Source: Bremerella cremea
GTDB taxonomy: Bacteria > Planctomycetota > Planctomycetia > Pirellulales > Pirellulaceae
Assembly: GCF_003335505.1 (NCBI RefSeq)
Contig: NZ_QPEX01000003.1
Span: forward strand, 32,001 to 96,000
Direction: 5' to 3'
DNA: 64,000 nt
Shown here: in pieces, positions 53,242 through 63,668 of the stretch
How positions within the stretch are numbered: position 1 is the stretch's first letter
Layout: the number at the start of each line of letters is the position of its first letter
The notes under the pieces: model-generated
The model's input: only the letters and a program-made list of their open reading frames with translations
Databases searched by the model: none
Told to the model about the DNA's origin: nothing
Made by a program: the position numbers and the translations under genes

Positions 53242-56200
53242 ATGCAAGGACTCGTTCGTTGGGCGATCTCGAATACGCCGGCCATGAATATCTTGATGGT
53301 TACGGCCATTGTGGTGGGCTTCTTCTGCTTGAAAGGCATGCAGCGAGAAACCTTCCCGGACTTCGACTTGGATATGATCCTGGTCCAGGTTCCTTATCCC
53401 GGGGCTGCGCCGCAAGAAGTGGAAGAAGGCATTTGCCAGAAGATTGAAGAAGCGATTCGCTCGCTCGATGGCATCAAGAAGGTGACTTCCGTTGCCGCAG
53501 AAGGCGTGGGCAGTGTTGTCATCGAGTTGGAATCGTCGGTGGTAAGCCCTGATCGGGTACTCGACGAAGTCCGCTCCGAAATTGATCGTATCCCGAGCTT
53601 CCCGCTGGAAGCAGAAGATCCTGAAGTGCGCAGCGTGACCACACGCCGTCCCGTTTTACGCGTGGGAATCATCGGCCCAGAAAACGACTCGGAATATGCG
53701 CAGCTAGAACTACGTCAGATCGCCGAAGACGTTCGCGACGACTTGCTCCAGCTGGATGGCGTTTCTCAGGTCGACTTCATCAATAATCGCGATTATCAAA
53801 TCGACGTCGAAATTGAAGAGGCGACCCTCCGATCCCATGGTTTAACGCTGGAAAGCGTGGCCGAACTTATTCGGCGCGAGAACCGCGAACTCCCTGCGGG
53901 AACCATTCGTGGCGAATCGCAGGAAGTGCTGTTGCGTGGGAACAACCGCCGCACAACCGGTGCCGAAATTGGCGAACTGCCATTGATCACGCAGCTTGAC
54001 GGCGCCGTCTTGAAGGTGAGTGACCTGGGGATGGTCCGCGATGAGTTGGCCGATACCACCAATCGCGCCTACATCATGGGCAAACCGGCCATGGCTTTGA
54101 CTATCGCACGCAGCTCGGACGAAGACCTGCTGATGATGGTGGACGCCGTGAAGCAATACGTCGCCAAAGCCCAGCTTCCAACCGGTTACGAGATTATGAC
54201 CTGGAGCGACCAATCGGTAGAAGTGCGTGGTCGCCTCAACTTGCTGATCGAAAACGCGATCTATGGGCTATTGATCGTGTTCATCCTGCTGATTCTGTTC
54301 CTTGATTTGGAACTGGCGATGTGGGTCTCGATGGGGATTCCCTTCTCGATCTTTGCCGCCGGCGTTTATCTTTACTTTGCCGGCGAAACGATGAACATGA
54401 TATCGATGTTCGGGTTCCTGATGGCCCTTGGCATTGTGGTGGATGATGCGATTGTGGTGGGTGAAAACATCTATGCTCACCGGCAAATGGGCAAACCGCT
54501 GATGGATTCGGCCATTGACGGTACGAGCGAAGTGATGAACTCCGTTGCCTCGTCCACGGCAACCACGGTTATCGCCTTTACGCCTCTGCTGTTTGTCAGC
54601 GGCGTGATGGGTAAGTTCATGGCTGTCATGCCGATGGCGATCATTGCCATCCTGATCGCTTCGCTGTTCGAGTGCATTACCATTTTGCCGTGTCACTTGG
54701 CCCACAAGAACGGCATGTTAATGACCGTTTTGAGTTGGGTTCTTTTCCCTCTTTCCTGGATGCTGCCCATCATTCACTGGGCAAGCAACACCACTTCGCG
54801 TTTTCTCGATTGGTTCATCAGCCGCATCTACGAACCCAGTCTTCATTGGACCTTGCATAATCGCATGGTTGTCTGCGGTGGTGGGATTGGCATCATCCTG
54901 CTGACCATCGGTTTGGTGCGTTCAGGCTTGGCCCCGTTCGAGTTCATGCCCAAGATCGACGGCAATACGGTTCAAGCGAAAGTAACTTTTCCTGATGGCA
55001 CGCCCGAGCGCGTTACGCAGCAATGGACCAAGTACATCGAAGATGCGTTCTGGAAAGTGAACGAAGAGCTTTCTCCGCAAAATGAAAGCCTTGGCCAAGT
55101 TTCCTTCCGGACCGTTGGCTCGCAAGTTTCTGGCGGTGGCCCTCCTGGCGCTAGTGCAACCGAAGCCAGTGGAAGCCACGTGGGCAGTGTCGAGATTGAG
55201 CTGCAAGACACTGAAGACCGTGAAATCAGCAGCGAAGAAATTGTCACCCATTGGCGTGAAAAAGTCGGCCTTATTCCTGGTGCTGAAACGTTGTCTATCG
55301 CGGCGATGGGTATGGGGCCTGGTGCCACCCCCATCGAGTTCCGCCTGCTAGCCGATAGCGACCACATGGACCAGTTGGAAGCTGCCGTGGAAAAGACCAA
55401 GGCCAAGCTTGAAACCTATTCTGGCTTGAAAGATATCACCGATGACTCGATCCCCGGCAAGTGGGAATATCGGTTCCGCATCAAGCCCGACGCCCAGTCG
55501 CTTGGCGTCAGCACAGCCGACCTGGCCGAAACGGTCCGCAATGCGTTCTACGGCCAAGAGGTCATGCGGGTGCAGCGTGGCCGGCATGAAGTGAAGATCA
55601 TGGTCCGTTATCCTCAAAAGGACCGACATCGTCTGACCTCGTTCGATGAACTACGGATTCGCCTTAACGACGGCATTGAACGCCCGATTACGGAATTGGC
55701 GGAAGTCGACATCGTGCGCAGCTACTCGGAAATCAACCGCGTGAAACAACAGCGTTCGATCAAAATCTCCTCCGATCTCGATCGCAAGACAGGCAACGAA
55801 GGAGAGATTGTTGCCAGTTTGAAACAAGACTTCATGCCAACGCTGCTCAAAGAATTTCCCGACGTCAGTGTGAGCTGGGAAGGGCAAAACGAACAACGCC
55901 AGGAATCACTCGGCAGCCTCTTAGTTGGGTTTGGCATTGCCTTGCTGGGGATGTTCGTCTTGCTGGCCTTTGAATTCAAATCGTATTTCCAACCCTTGCT
56001 GATCCTGGCCATCATTCCCTTCGGGGCGATCGGGGCCGTGTTTGGTCACGCGTTTATGGGGATTCCGCTCACCCTGTTCAGCATGTTTGGCTTGGTGGCG
56101 TTAACCGGGATCGTGGTGAACGACTCGATTGTGCTGGTCGACTTTATCAATCAACGTGTCCACCAAGGGCTGCCAATCAAACAGGCCCTGCTGGAAGCCG

Positions 56201-56556
56201 GTACACGACGATTTCGCCCGGTGCTGCTCACCACCATTACCACGGTGGGTGGGCTTCTGCCGCTGCTTACCGAAACCTCGCTGCAAGCTCAGCTATTGAT
56301 TCCGATGGCTACCAGCATCGCGTTCGGCGAAATCTTTGCCACGGTTTTAGTGCTGTTCCTGGTTCCGGTAGGTTATTCCATGAAGGTGAGCTTCATCGAA
56401 TTCTTCGCTCCCGGCACCTTCCACGATAACATTCACGGTGACAGCTCGAACGAACAAGAGAAGCCTGCGGAAGAGAGTGACGTTCGAGTCGCCGCTACAA
56501 GCAACGGGGTCCCGAAAACGGCTCCTAGTCCACAGCCGAGTCATGTAGCCACCTAG
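53242..56556 (+). CDS. RND efflux pump, AcrB/HAE1 type
   Basis: 1104 residues with twelve membrane helices and two large periplasmic loops. Conserved: early PGAAPQEVEEGICQKIEEAI, the proton-relay aspartates in GIVVDDAIVV and the second-half VNDSIVLVDFINQ. The insertion near residue 500 between helices is longer than in AcrB. The gap to the fusion protein is 3 bp. No outer-membrane TolC gene lies in the window, so the channel must come from elsewhere. Confidence 0.95.
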   Translation: MQGLVRWAISNTPAMNILMVTAIVVGFFCLKGMQRETFPDFDLDMILVQVPYPGAAPQEVEEGICQKIEEAIRSLDGIKKVTSVAAEGVGSVVIELESSVVSPDRVLDEVRSEIDRIPSFPLEAEDPEVRSVTTRRPVLRVGIIGPENDSEYAQLELRQIAEDVRDDLLQLDGVSQVDFINNRDYQIDVEIEEATLRSHGLTLESVAELIRRENRELPAGTIRGESQEVLLRGNNRRTTGAEIGELPLITQLDGAVLKVSDLGMVRDELADTTNRAYIMGKPAMALTIARSSDEDLLMMVDAVKQYVAKAQLPTGYEIMTWSDQSVEVRGRLNLLIENAIYGLLIVFILLILFLDLELAMWVSMGIPFSIFAAGVYLYFAGETMNMISMFGFLMALGIVVDDAIVVGENIYAHRQMGKPLMDSAIDGTSEVMNSVASSTATTVIAFTPLLFVSGVMGKFMAVMPMAIIAILIASLFECITILPCHLAHKNGMLMTVLSWVLFPLSWMLPIIHWASNTTSRFLDWFISRIYEPSLHWTLHNRMVVCGGGIGIILLTIGLVRSGLAPFEFMPKIDGNTVQAKVTFPDGTPERVTQQWTKYIEDAFWKVNEELSPQNESLGQVSFRTVGSQVSGGGPPGASATEASGSHVGSVEIELQDTEDREISSEEIVTHWREKVGLIPGAETLSIAAMGMGPGATPIEFRLLADSDHMDQLEAAVEKTKAKLETYSGLKDITDDSIPGKWEYRFRIKPDAQSLGVSTADLAETVRNAFYGQEVMRVQRGRHEVKIMVRYPQKDRHRLTSFDELRIRLNDGIERPITELAEVDIVRSYSEINRVKQQRSIKISSDLDRKTGNEGEIVASLKQDFMPTLLKEFPDVSVSWEGQNEQRQESLGSLLVGFGIALLGMFVLLAFEFKSYFQPLLILAIIPFGAIGAVFGHAFMGIPLTLFSMFGLVALTGIVVNDSIVLVDFINQRVHQGLPIKQALLEAGTRRFRPVLLTTITTVGGLLPLLTETSLQAQLLIPMATSIAFGEIFATVLVLFLVPVGYSMKVSFIEFFAPGTFHDNIHGDSSNEQEKPAEESDVRVAATSNGVPKTAPSPQPSHVAT

Positions 56557-56625
56557 TTGTCTTAGGCAATGTCGCAGAGAATAACTTCTTGATTGTTCTC
56601 TGCTATGTTTGCCCAAGGAGCAGCT

Positions 56626-57402
56626 ATGGATTTGCAACTTAAAAACAAAAACGCCCTCGTCACTGGCTCGACCAAGGGTATCGGTTACGCGATCGCCCAA
56701 GTCTTGGCCCAGGAAGGGGCCAACGTGATTGTGAATGGCCGGAGCCAGGAATCGACCGACAAGGCCGCCAAGAGCATCGGCCACGGGGTTCGTGGCATCG
56801 CAGCAGACGTCTCCACAGCCGCAGACTGCGATAAGCTGCTGCAAGAAGCAGGGCAGGTCGATATTTTGATCAACAACGCTGGCATCTTTGAACCGAAGCC
56901 GTTCGTTGAAACTCCTGATGCCGATTGGGAGCACTTTTACCAGGTCAACGTGATGTCTGGGGTCCGCCTGACACGAGCCCTGTTGCCTGGCATGCTCGAA
57001 CGAAACTGGGGACGCGTGCTGTTTGTTTCGAGCGAAAGTGCCTTACAGATTCCCGCCGAAATGGTTCATTACGGGATGACCAAAGCGGCGAATCTCGCGT
57101 TAGTCAATGGAATTGCCCGCCTGACCAAGGGGACACACGTAACCGTCAACGCGATCCTCCCAGGCCCGACCGCTTCGGAAGGGGTAGAGAGTTTCGTGGG
57201 TGAATTGGCGAAGGATGCCAATCTCTCCCAAGAGGAATTCGAAAAAGAGTTCTTTGAATCGGTTCGTCCGACTTCGCTAATCCAGCGTTTCGCCGAAGTC
57301 GAGGAAGTTGCCAACACGGTGGCCTACTACTGTTCTCCCTTATCGAGCGCCACCAACGGGGCGGCCATTCGCGTTGATGGAGGTGTGATCCTCGGGACCT
57401 AG
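56626..57402 (+). CDS. SDR-family oxidoreductase
   Basis: 258 residues. Cofactor motif TGSTKGIGYAIA (TGxxxGIG), NNAG at ~84, catalytic serine in FVSSESA and YxxxK in YGMTKAANLA. FabG-like size, but substrate is not readable. AAGGAG lies 5 bp before ATG 56626. A small hairpin (56574-56603) lies in its leader, after the RND operon. Confidence 0.92.
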   Translation: MDLQLKNKNALVTGSTKGIGYAIAQVLAQEGANVIVNGRSQESTDKAAKSIGHGVRGIAADVSTAADCDKLLQEAGQVDILINNAGIFEPKPFVETPDADWEHFYQVNVMSGVRLTRALLPGMLERNWGRVLFVSSESALQIPAEMVHYGMTKAANLALVNGIARLTKGTHVTVNAILPGPTASEGVESFVGELAKDANLSQEEFEKEFFESVRPTSLIQRFAEVEEVANTVAYYCSPLSSATNGAAIRVDGGVILGT

Positions 57403-57486
57403 CCACCAAAATAGCGAAACCAATCGTGCGGCGGCCAGGTATATTCCGTAGTTCACCACCCAACCAGGACTACCGCAAGGAGATTC

Positions 57487-58467
57487 ATGCTCCGTCGTCG
57501 CACGATTTGGATTTTGCTGTTTGCTTTTGGCTTGGGGTGGTTTGCGGCGAATCAAGGCGATTTCTACGCCGCCGAGTTACCCGACAAGCCACGGCCAGGG
57601 CAATTTGAACTGACGACCAAGTCCGAAGGTTATCTTCGCACAGCACTCGTCCACATTCCCCCAGGCTACCAAGCCGACAATCCTCCCCCCTTGGTGATCG
57701 CGCTGCATGGGGCTGGCGGTGGGGGCGAGTCGATCCTCGTTCACGATGGCTGGGCCAAGCTGGCCGATGAAAAAGGATTTGTCGTGGTCGCGCCCACCGG
57801 CTTGCCTGCCCGGCCTCGCTTGGCGGGCAACTTTTTGGTCAATCCACCCCTCTGGAATTCTGGCCAATTGCGCGAAGGGTCGCCGCGCAGCAAGATCGAC
57901 GACGTCGCTTACATTCGAACGCTTCTCGATGAATTGAAAGAGAAAGTCCCGTACGACGCCAGCCAAGTGTTCGCCACCGGGCACAGTAACGGGGGCGGCA
58001 TGACCTTCCGTTTAGGTGCGGAAATGGCCGACCGTTTGGCGGCGATTGGTACCGTGGCTGGCATGGTAGCGATCGACAACCCTCAACCAGCCAAACCGCT
58101 ACCCACGCTATTCATCTTTGGCACCGCAGATCCCCTTCTTCCCCTGGCAGGAGGCAAGTCGAACTTGCCGTGGGGCTCCAGGACGACGCCGCCCGTCAAA
58201 GACCTCTTAGCCAAGTGGGCTCAAGCGATCAACTGCCAAACCAAGGAAACCATCGTTCAAGACGATGACGCTATGCAGCGAGTTTGCTATCGCTCGCAGA
58301 ACAATGGCCCCGAGCTAACCGTTCTTTATCTCAAAGGTCATGGTCACGCTTGGCCTGGTACCAAACGCGACATCCCAGAACGGGCCAGAGAAATGCTCGG
58401 GCCGAACACCAGCCAGCTCGACGCGGAGGTCGAGCTATGGAAGTTCTTCGAAGCGAGCACCAAGTAA
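57487..58467 (+). CDS. Secreted PHB-depolymerase/feruloyl-esterase-like hydrolase
   Basis: 326 residues with an N-terminal helix (TIWILLFAFGLGWFAA). LVIALHGAGGGGES oxyanion region, nucleophile serine in ATGHSNGGGMTF, aspartate in FGTADPLLPLAGG and histidine in GHGHAWPG form the triad of the LpqC/PHB-depolymerase family. AAGGAG precedes ATG 57487. Substrate unknown; exported ester hydrolases are common in planctomycetes. Confidence 0.9.
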   Translation: MLRRRTIWILLFAFGLGWFAANQGDFYAAELPDKPRPGQFELTTKSEGYLRTALVHIPPGYQADNPPPLVIALHGAGGGGESILVHDGWAKLADEKGFVVVAPTGLPARPRLAGNFLVNPPLWNSGQLREGSPRSKIDDVAYIRTLLDELKEKVPYDASQVFATGHSNGGGMTFRLGAEMADRLAAIGTVAGMVAIDNPQPAKPLPTLFIFGTADPLLPLAGGKSNLPWGSRTTPPVKDLLAKWAQAINCQTKETIVQDDDAMQRVCYRSQNNGPELTVLYLKGHGHAWPGTKRDIPERAREMLGPNTSQLDAEVELWKFFEASTK

Positions 58468-58475
58468 CCTTGCGA

Positions 58476-61400
58476 TTACTCGTGCCCGGCCGCTTGCGGA
58501 TCGGCTTTCAAGTTCGAGAGAAACTCGACCAAGTCGCGCAGTTCCGACTTGCTGAGATGCTTGAAGATATCGTCCGGCATCGGGCTCTTGGCACTCTTGC
58601 GTCCTTCGATATCGTCTTGCGGTATGGTGATTAGCTTGCCATCAGCGTCGACCAGGCTAATCGCATCGTCGGTTTCCTCTTTGATCACGCCAGAATAAGT
58701 CTGACCATCTACGGTAAGCACCAAGATCGACTCAAACCCTTCAGCAATCTTGGCATTCGGCAACACCACGGCCTCCATCAGGTATTCACGCGACTTTGTT
58801 TCACTTAGCGCGTCTAACTCTGGACCGACGCGGCCACCGGTTCCCATCGCCCGATGACAACGCACGCACGAAACCTCGGTCTTCTCAAAGAAGACCTTCT
58901 TACCACGCTCGAAATCACCTCCTTGTAACGCCACACGATATTCGGCCAGAGGATCAGCCGGATCGAGTGAAAGGCGATACTTTTCCAGCAACGAAGCAAT
59001 CTCAGGCGAATCCTTGAACGCCGTAGCTGCTTCGATCGTGTCTAGCTGAGAATCTTCAGCCAGTTCGCCAGCGAGCAGTTTCTCCATTGCTTTGCCCACG
59101 ATTGCCTGGGCCCCTTCCGGCTTCAAGCTTGCCAAGGTCGCCAACGCGTGTTGACGTTCGATGGTCGAATCAGCCTCAACACCAGCCGCGAGTGCCTGGG
59201 CTGCTTCCGCTGGCGTCAGCTTGGCCAGTTGATCGCGGGCAGTCGCACGCAGCAGCGGTGTCTCGGACTGTAAAGCCTCTTTCACAAGCGGCAGCACTTG
59301 ATCTGGGGCGACGTTCGCCAAAGCCACGAGTGCGTCGGCCCGCGTTTGCGAAGGCTGCTTGGCATCGCCCGCCAAACCGATCAGCACCGGGGCGACTTCC
59401 TTAATCCCCATCTCAGCCGCCAACTTGGCTGCCCGATTGCGGACCATTTCGTCCGTCGTCAGCAACTTCGATAACGATTGTGCCAACGCCGTTTTAGCCA
59501 CCGCTTCGTCTCGTTTATCGAGCGGACGATAGAAGTTGAGCACGCGATCAAGTTCCCCTGGCTCTTTCCAATTAGCCAACATTTCCAATGCTTCCAAACG
59601 CATCGCTTCCGGCATGTCGCTACGTGTCGCAAAGCGAGCCAGTGCTTCCGCGTTTTCAGCCTCTCCTAAACGGAAGTTCGCATTCAAAACACGTCGCAAA
59701 AGGGCATCGTTCTTCCAACCGGCATCACTCAAACGAGCAAGTTGTCCGAGAGCATTTTCCATTGGCAAGTCGTGAATCGCACGCGCGGCTTCCAGCACGA
59801 CCAGTTCATTTCCATCGGAAAGAAATCGCACGACCGATGGGCTTTCCAAACGACGCAGGGCCACCACCGCCGCAATCCGAACGCTGGGGGAAGGGTGATT
59901 TGCTAAGTCGGAAAGTGATTGAATATTTCGCATCCCGGCCAAAGCCATGATGCCAGCATGCCGCAGAACGGGATCTTGGTCGGCATTCTTGGCGAGAATG
60001 GCCGCCACACGATCAATCACTTGGTTCGGATCGCCGTGTGGGCCTGCGTTGCCCAGCCCCAGCATGGCAAAGTAAAGGACGCGCGGGTTGTCGTCTTCTA
60101 GCAATTTTGGCAGCCCATAAATCACGCGTAATTCGCCCAGAACGCGGCCTACTTGAGCCCGGATTCCAGGATCTTCATCGTTCACCAACACCGTCGACAG
60201 CAGCCCTGCGGTTTCAACCCGCTGAGCAATTTTCGCCTGACCGTCGGCGATCTGCCCGATTCCCCAAATGGCATGAATACGAGCCAACTGAGGCATGCTG
60301 GCATCTTGAGCGACCCCTTCCAAGACCTTCAACTTGTTGGCTGCCGCCAGGGCGAATTGAGCTTTGATCCGAACGCGACGATCGACATGTTGCAGCAGCT
60401 TTACCAGTTCGTCGTCGGACTTCTGCGAGAAGTCACTGGGCAGCAGTTCTTTGACTTCGGCAATCAATTGGGCATCGTCGGGGTTCGCTTTGGTCAGCCG
60501 ATAGAGACGTCCCTTGTTCAGCCCGGTCCAGCCGTCGACCCAGTCGCTAATATACATCGCCCCGTCTGGCCCGAAGTCGACATCGGTACACAGCATCTTC
60601 CAAACGAATTGCTGATCGTCAATCAACTCGAACGTCGCCCCGTTGGGCTTCATCCGAAACGTCCGAATCCCACTTTTGCCTGGCGCCCCACGAAAATCGC
60701 AGAGGAAGAACGTTCCGGCAAACTCCTTACCAAACCCAGTCCCCGGATAATAAACCAAACCGCTCGGCCCGTCCGAGATGTTGATGATCGGCGGAACGAT
60801 GTAGGCTGCTTGGCCTTCGTGATAGGGATGCCACAGCTTCTCGCGATTCCAAGGCCCACGATCGCTTAAATACTGATAGGCCATGTTCCAGCCGGTATGA
60901 CCTCCCTTGACCAGGTAGTGCCAGCGGGCCTGATCGCCACTATCAGAGTTGTTATCGCACGTGAATAAATTGCCATAGTCGTCGAAGGCCAACTCTTGCG
61001 GGTTTCGTAAACCGGTACAGAAGACCTCTAGATTCGAGCCATCCGGATTACAGCGAAACACGGCCCCGGAACCAGGATCTTTCAGCGTTGCGCCATCGGA
61101 CTGAATGTTGTAGCCTCGGTCGCCAATGCTGAAGTAGATCTTCCCATCCGGGCCCAACGTTAGCCCGTGCAAATCGTGCCCGCGAAAAGCGAAACGGACG
61201 CCGTACCCTTCGCTGAGGGCCTCTTTCTCGTCAGCGACTCCATCGCCATCGGTGTCGCGCAGTTTCCAGACGTGCGGAATGTTGGTGTAGTAGACGTCTC
61301 CATTGAGCGCCAAGACGCCCGCCCCGGTACCTTGGACGATATCGTTGTAGCCTGCGGAAAAGACGGTGGCTTGATCGGCCTTGCCGTCGCCGTCGGCATC

Positions 61401-61823
61401 GACCAAAAGACGAATTCGGTCGTCGTGTTGGGTATACTTCTGAGCCGCTTCGGGATGATGCTTCAGAATATAAGCGCGACGATCTTCCACCGTTTGTGCG
61501 GCGAGATCGTCGAGCAACCAATAGTTGTGGCTGCGGTTATCCTCGACACCTTGTCCTTGGCGGTAGGTCTCGGCGATGTAAACGCGTCCGAAATCATCCA
61601 AGCAAAATACAACCGGATTGGCCATCATTGGTTCGGCAGCGAACAACGTCATGTCGAAGCCTTCAGGCACTTTAAACCCGGCAATCGCCTTTTCTCCTTC
61701 ATCGGAAGCAGGCGCTAACTGGGGGACTTCCGGCTCGGGAACTTGGGCTGGCAACCACGAACAAGTCGCAGCAATCGCTCCTAAAATCAGGCAGAAATGA
61801 ATCACGAGTTTCTTGGTCTTCAA
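58476..61823 (-). CDS. Giant PVC-type haem-binding protein with HEAT repeats and cytochrome c domain
   Basis: 1115 residues, TTG start 61823 supported by AAGGA 8 bp upstream. A signal peptide is followed by a membrane-bound dehydrogenase-like propeller (TIGR02604 type: GFDMTLFAAEPMMANPVVF, LDDFGRVYIAETYRQG, DGSNLEVFCTGLRNPQELAFD), HEAT-like repeats (~490-960) and a C-terminal cytochrome c motif CVRCH (TIGR02603 type). Such proteins are typical of planctomycetes and verrucomicrobia and are thought to oxidise sugars or other substrates; the actual substrate is unknown. Confidence 0.92.
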   Translation of the reverse strand: MKTKKLVIHFCLILGAIAATCSWLPAQVPEPEVPQLAPASDEGEKAIAGFKVPEGFDMTLFAAEPMMANPVVFCLDDFGRVYIAETYRQGQGVEDNRSHNYWLLDDLAAQTVEDRRAYILKHHPEAAQKYTQHDDRIRLLVDADGDGKADQATVFSAGYNDIVQGTGAGVLALNGDVYYTNIPHVWKLRDTDGDGVADEKEALSEGYGVRFAFRGHDLHGLTLGPDGKIYFSIGDRGYNIQSDGATLKDPGSGAVFRCNPDGSNLEVFCTGLRNPQELAFDDYGNLFTCDNNSDSGDQARWHYLVKGGHTGWNMAYQYLSDRGPWNREKLWHPYHEGQAAYIVPPIINISDGPSGLVYYPGTGFGKEFAGTFFLCDFRGAPGKSGIRTFRMKPNGATFELIDDQQFVWKMLCTDVDFGPDGAMYISDWVDGWTGLNKGRLYRLTKANPDDAQLIAEVKELLPSDFSQKSDDELVKLLQHVDRRVRIKAQFALAAANKLKVLEGVAQDASMPQLARIHAIWGIGQIADGQAKIAQRVETAGLLSTVLVNDEDPGIRAQVGRVLGELRVIYGLPKLLEDDNPRVLYFAMLGLGNAGPHGDPNQVIDRVAAILAKNADQDPVLRHAGIMALAGMRNIQSLSDLANHPSPSVRIAAVVALRRLESPSVVRFLSDGNELVVLEAARAIHDLPMENALGQLARLSDAGWKNDALLRRVLNANFRLGEAENAEALARFATRSDMPEAMRLEALEMLANWKEPGELDRVLNFYRPLDKRDEAVAKTALAQSLSKLLTTDEMVRNRAAKLAAEMGIKEVAPVLIGLAGDAKQPSQTRADALVALANVAPDQVLPLVKEALQSETPLLRATARDQLAKLTPAEAAQALAAGVEADSTIERQHALATLASLKPEGAQAIVGKAMEKLLAGELAEDSQLDTIEAATAFKDSPEIASLLEKYRLSLDPADPLAEYRVALQGGDFERGKKVFFEKTEVSCVRCHRAMGTGGRVGPELDALSETKSREYLMEAVVLPNAKIAEGFESILVLTVDGQTYSGVIKEETDDAISLVDADGKLITIPQDDIEGRKSAKSPMPDDIFKHLSKSELRDLVEFLSNLKADPQAAGHE

Positions 61824-62063
61824 GGTGAAAATCCTTCACACAGATTCGTTCGGTGGATACCCCAAGGCACATTCCGCCCAACGACGATTTCGCAGAGAGT
61901 TGATGGGGCAGGGGGATAAGATAAGGAAAAAGCTTACCATTCACGGTAAACTTTTAAGGGTAGTCCGATTCCGAACCTGTCACAAGCTTCGACAAATCCC
62001 CAGACATACGTTTTTTTACAGCCAAGTCGCTAATTACCCCGCAGGCTATTCCGGTCACAACTC

Positions 62064-62624
62064 ATGAGCGTCACTTGTAATAACTGCGGCGAACAACTGA
62101 TGGGAGCCGTGAATCGTTGCTGGAAGTGCGGTACACAATTCCAGCGCATCGAAGGGGCACAAATTCCACCCATTCGAAGGTCTCCGGTGTTGGCGACCTA
62201 TGTAGTTGCCGCAGCCCCCCCTCAAGATTCGACTACCGATGCGGTCTACGAGGCAATCGTTGCCGAAGAAGCAGAAGATGGAGAACCGACCGAACCAAAC
62301 CCGGAAGCTCGCCTGGCCCCGTTCCTCAAAGGCCAAGAATTCCTTAGTTTAAAGCGATTAGACTATCCAAGCTTGAGTGCCTCAGCGCTGGCTCTATTGA
62401 CGATCTTGCTTGGTTTTTATTCGATTTTGGCGATTCCTTTCGGCTTGGTGGCTGCGATCGCCGGTGTGCATCTCTTAAACCATCGCCGCAGTGCCACACG
62501 TTGGACAGTCTTCTTCCTGGGGATCGTCGCGCTGATTGTGGCTCTGCTGGGTATTATTTCAGCGATTTACTACTGGTGGATGCGAAGCAGCCTTTTCTTG
62601 TTGCTATGGGGGCAGACGAATTGA
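62064..62624 (+). CDS. Zinc-ribbon membrane protein
   Basis: 186 residues. N-terminal zinc ribbon CNNCGEQLMG and CWKCG, an acidic linker (~55-95), then two or three hydrophobic helices (ALALLTILLGFYSILAIPFG, VFFLGIVALIVALLGIISAIY) like DUF4190 proteins. It ends inside the start of the cyclo-ligase gene (19-bp overlap). Function unknown. Confidence 0.8.
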   Translation: MSVTCNNCGEQLMGAVNRCWKCGTQFQRIEGAQIPPIRRSPVLATYVVAAAPPQDSTTDAVYEAIVAEEAEDGEPTEPNPEARLAPFLKGQEFLSLKRLDYPSLSASALALLTILLGFYSILAIPFGLVAAIAGVHLLNHRRSATRWTVFFLGIVALIVALLGIISAIYYWWMRSSLFLLLWGQTN

Positions 62625-63217
62625 ACTCCCCACCGCCAATTCCCCACCCCAAACAGGCCTTACGGCAAGAGCTTCTCGCTGCCCGGCGGTCGCTGCCTGA
62701 GCGTACCGACCGGAGTCAGAAGATTTGCAACCGGTTTCGCGAGGCTTTCCCCCTTACAAGCAGTAGTCGCAGCCTCGTTTATGTCAGCATTCGAGAGGAA
62801 GTCGAGACAATCTCGCTTCTGACAAACACGCTTCAGGCTGTCGGTGAAGTGGTGGTTCCATACTGTTTGCCAGATTATCAATTGGGGCTCTTTCCCCTCA
62901 AGCAAATCAGCGAACTGAAAAAAGGAGCCTATGGCATCCTCGAACCTGACCCAGAATTGCGAGCGGAGCGGTATGTTGATCCTCAATCGCTCGACTTGGC
63001 GGTTGTCCCTGGCGTTGGGTTCGATCCGTTGGGAAACCGCTTAGGCTACGGCAAAGGTTATTTCGACCGTCTTTTGGGCCGCTTAAGACCAGAATGCCTT
63101 AGAGTTGCCCTCGCGTTCGAGTGCCAGTTAGTCCCCACGATTCAGCCCCAACCGCATGACATACCGATGCATTACATCGTTACCGAGCAGCAAACGCTGG
63201 CGTGTCAGCCCTCGTAA
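62606..63217 (+). CDS. 5-formyltetrahydrofolate cyclo-ligase
   Basis: 203 residues. Nucleotide and folate marks: KQALRQELLAARRSLP at the start, IREEVET, DLAVVPGVGFDPLGNRLGYGKGYFDR near residue 130-155 (the family hallmark, seen in parts). It converts 5-formyl-THF to methenyl-THF with ATP. ATG 62606 lies inside the preceding gene, so translation is probably coupled; the longer frame has no better start. Confidence 0.9.
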   Translation: MGADELNSPPPIPHPKQALRQELLAARRSLPERTDRSQKICNRFREAFPLTSSSRSLVYVSIREEVETISLLTNTLQAVGEVVVPYCLPDYQLGLFPLKQISELKKGAYGILEPDPELRAERYVDPQSLDLAVVPGVGFDPLGNRLGYGKGYFDRLLGRLRPECLRVALAFECQLVPTIQPQPHDIPMHYIVTEQQTLACQPS

Positions 63218-63242
63218 AGGAAAGGCCAAACGTAGAAAGGGC

Positions 63243-63668
63243 CTATTTCATCCCGGCCATCTGCTGTTCGATCCACTGCTCTAGCTCTTTCCAATCGATC
63301 TCTGGCACAGGGCACAAGTCTGGCCGCAACCGGACTGCATCGCGCACGTAAACGTGATGAATCGCGTCTTGAGCTTTGTCGGTATTCCAGTGCATCAGAA
63401 TGCGGACGCACATCGGCAGCGAGCCTGGCACACTGATTTCGTGGGTGCAAATCAGCGGTACGTCCATCCACCCTAACTGCCGAGCCGCCAACGCCGGGAA
63501 CTCGGCATTCAGGTCGCTTGTGACCGTAAAGATAACGCTGGCAACATCTTTTGAATCGATTCCATTGCTGCGAATGATCAAAGCCATGAGCTGTCGTGTC
63601 GCTTCCAGGATCTCGTCCCGATGGTTATGGGTAACCGTAGTGGCCCCGCGAACGCCTCGACAGATCAT
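63243..63668 (-). CDS. aroH: Chorismate mutase, AroH type
   Basis: 141 residues, matching the B. subtilis AroH pattern: [10 protein letters not shown] start, [29 protein letters not shown] and a late [11 protein letters not shown]. It converts chorismate to prephenate for Phe/Tyr synthesis. It converges with the cyclo-ligase gene. No other aromatic pathway gene is in view. Confidence 0.93.
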   Translation of the reverse strand: MICRGVRGATTVTHNHRDEILEATRQLMALIIRSNGIDSKDVASVIFTVTSDLNAEFPALAARQLGWMDVPLICTHEISVPGSLPMCVRILMHWNTDKAQDAIHHVYVRDAVRLRPDLCPVPEIDWKELEQWIEQQMAGMK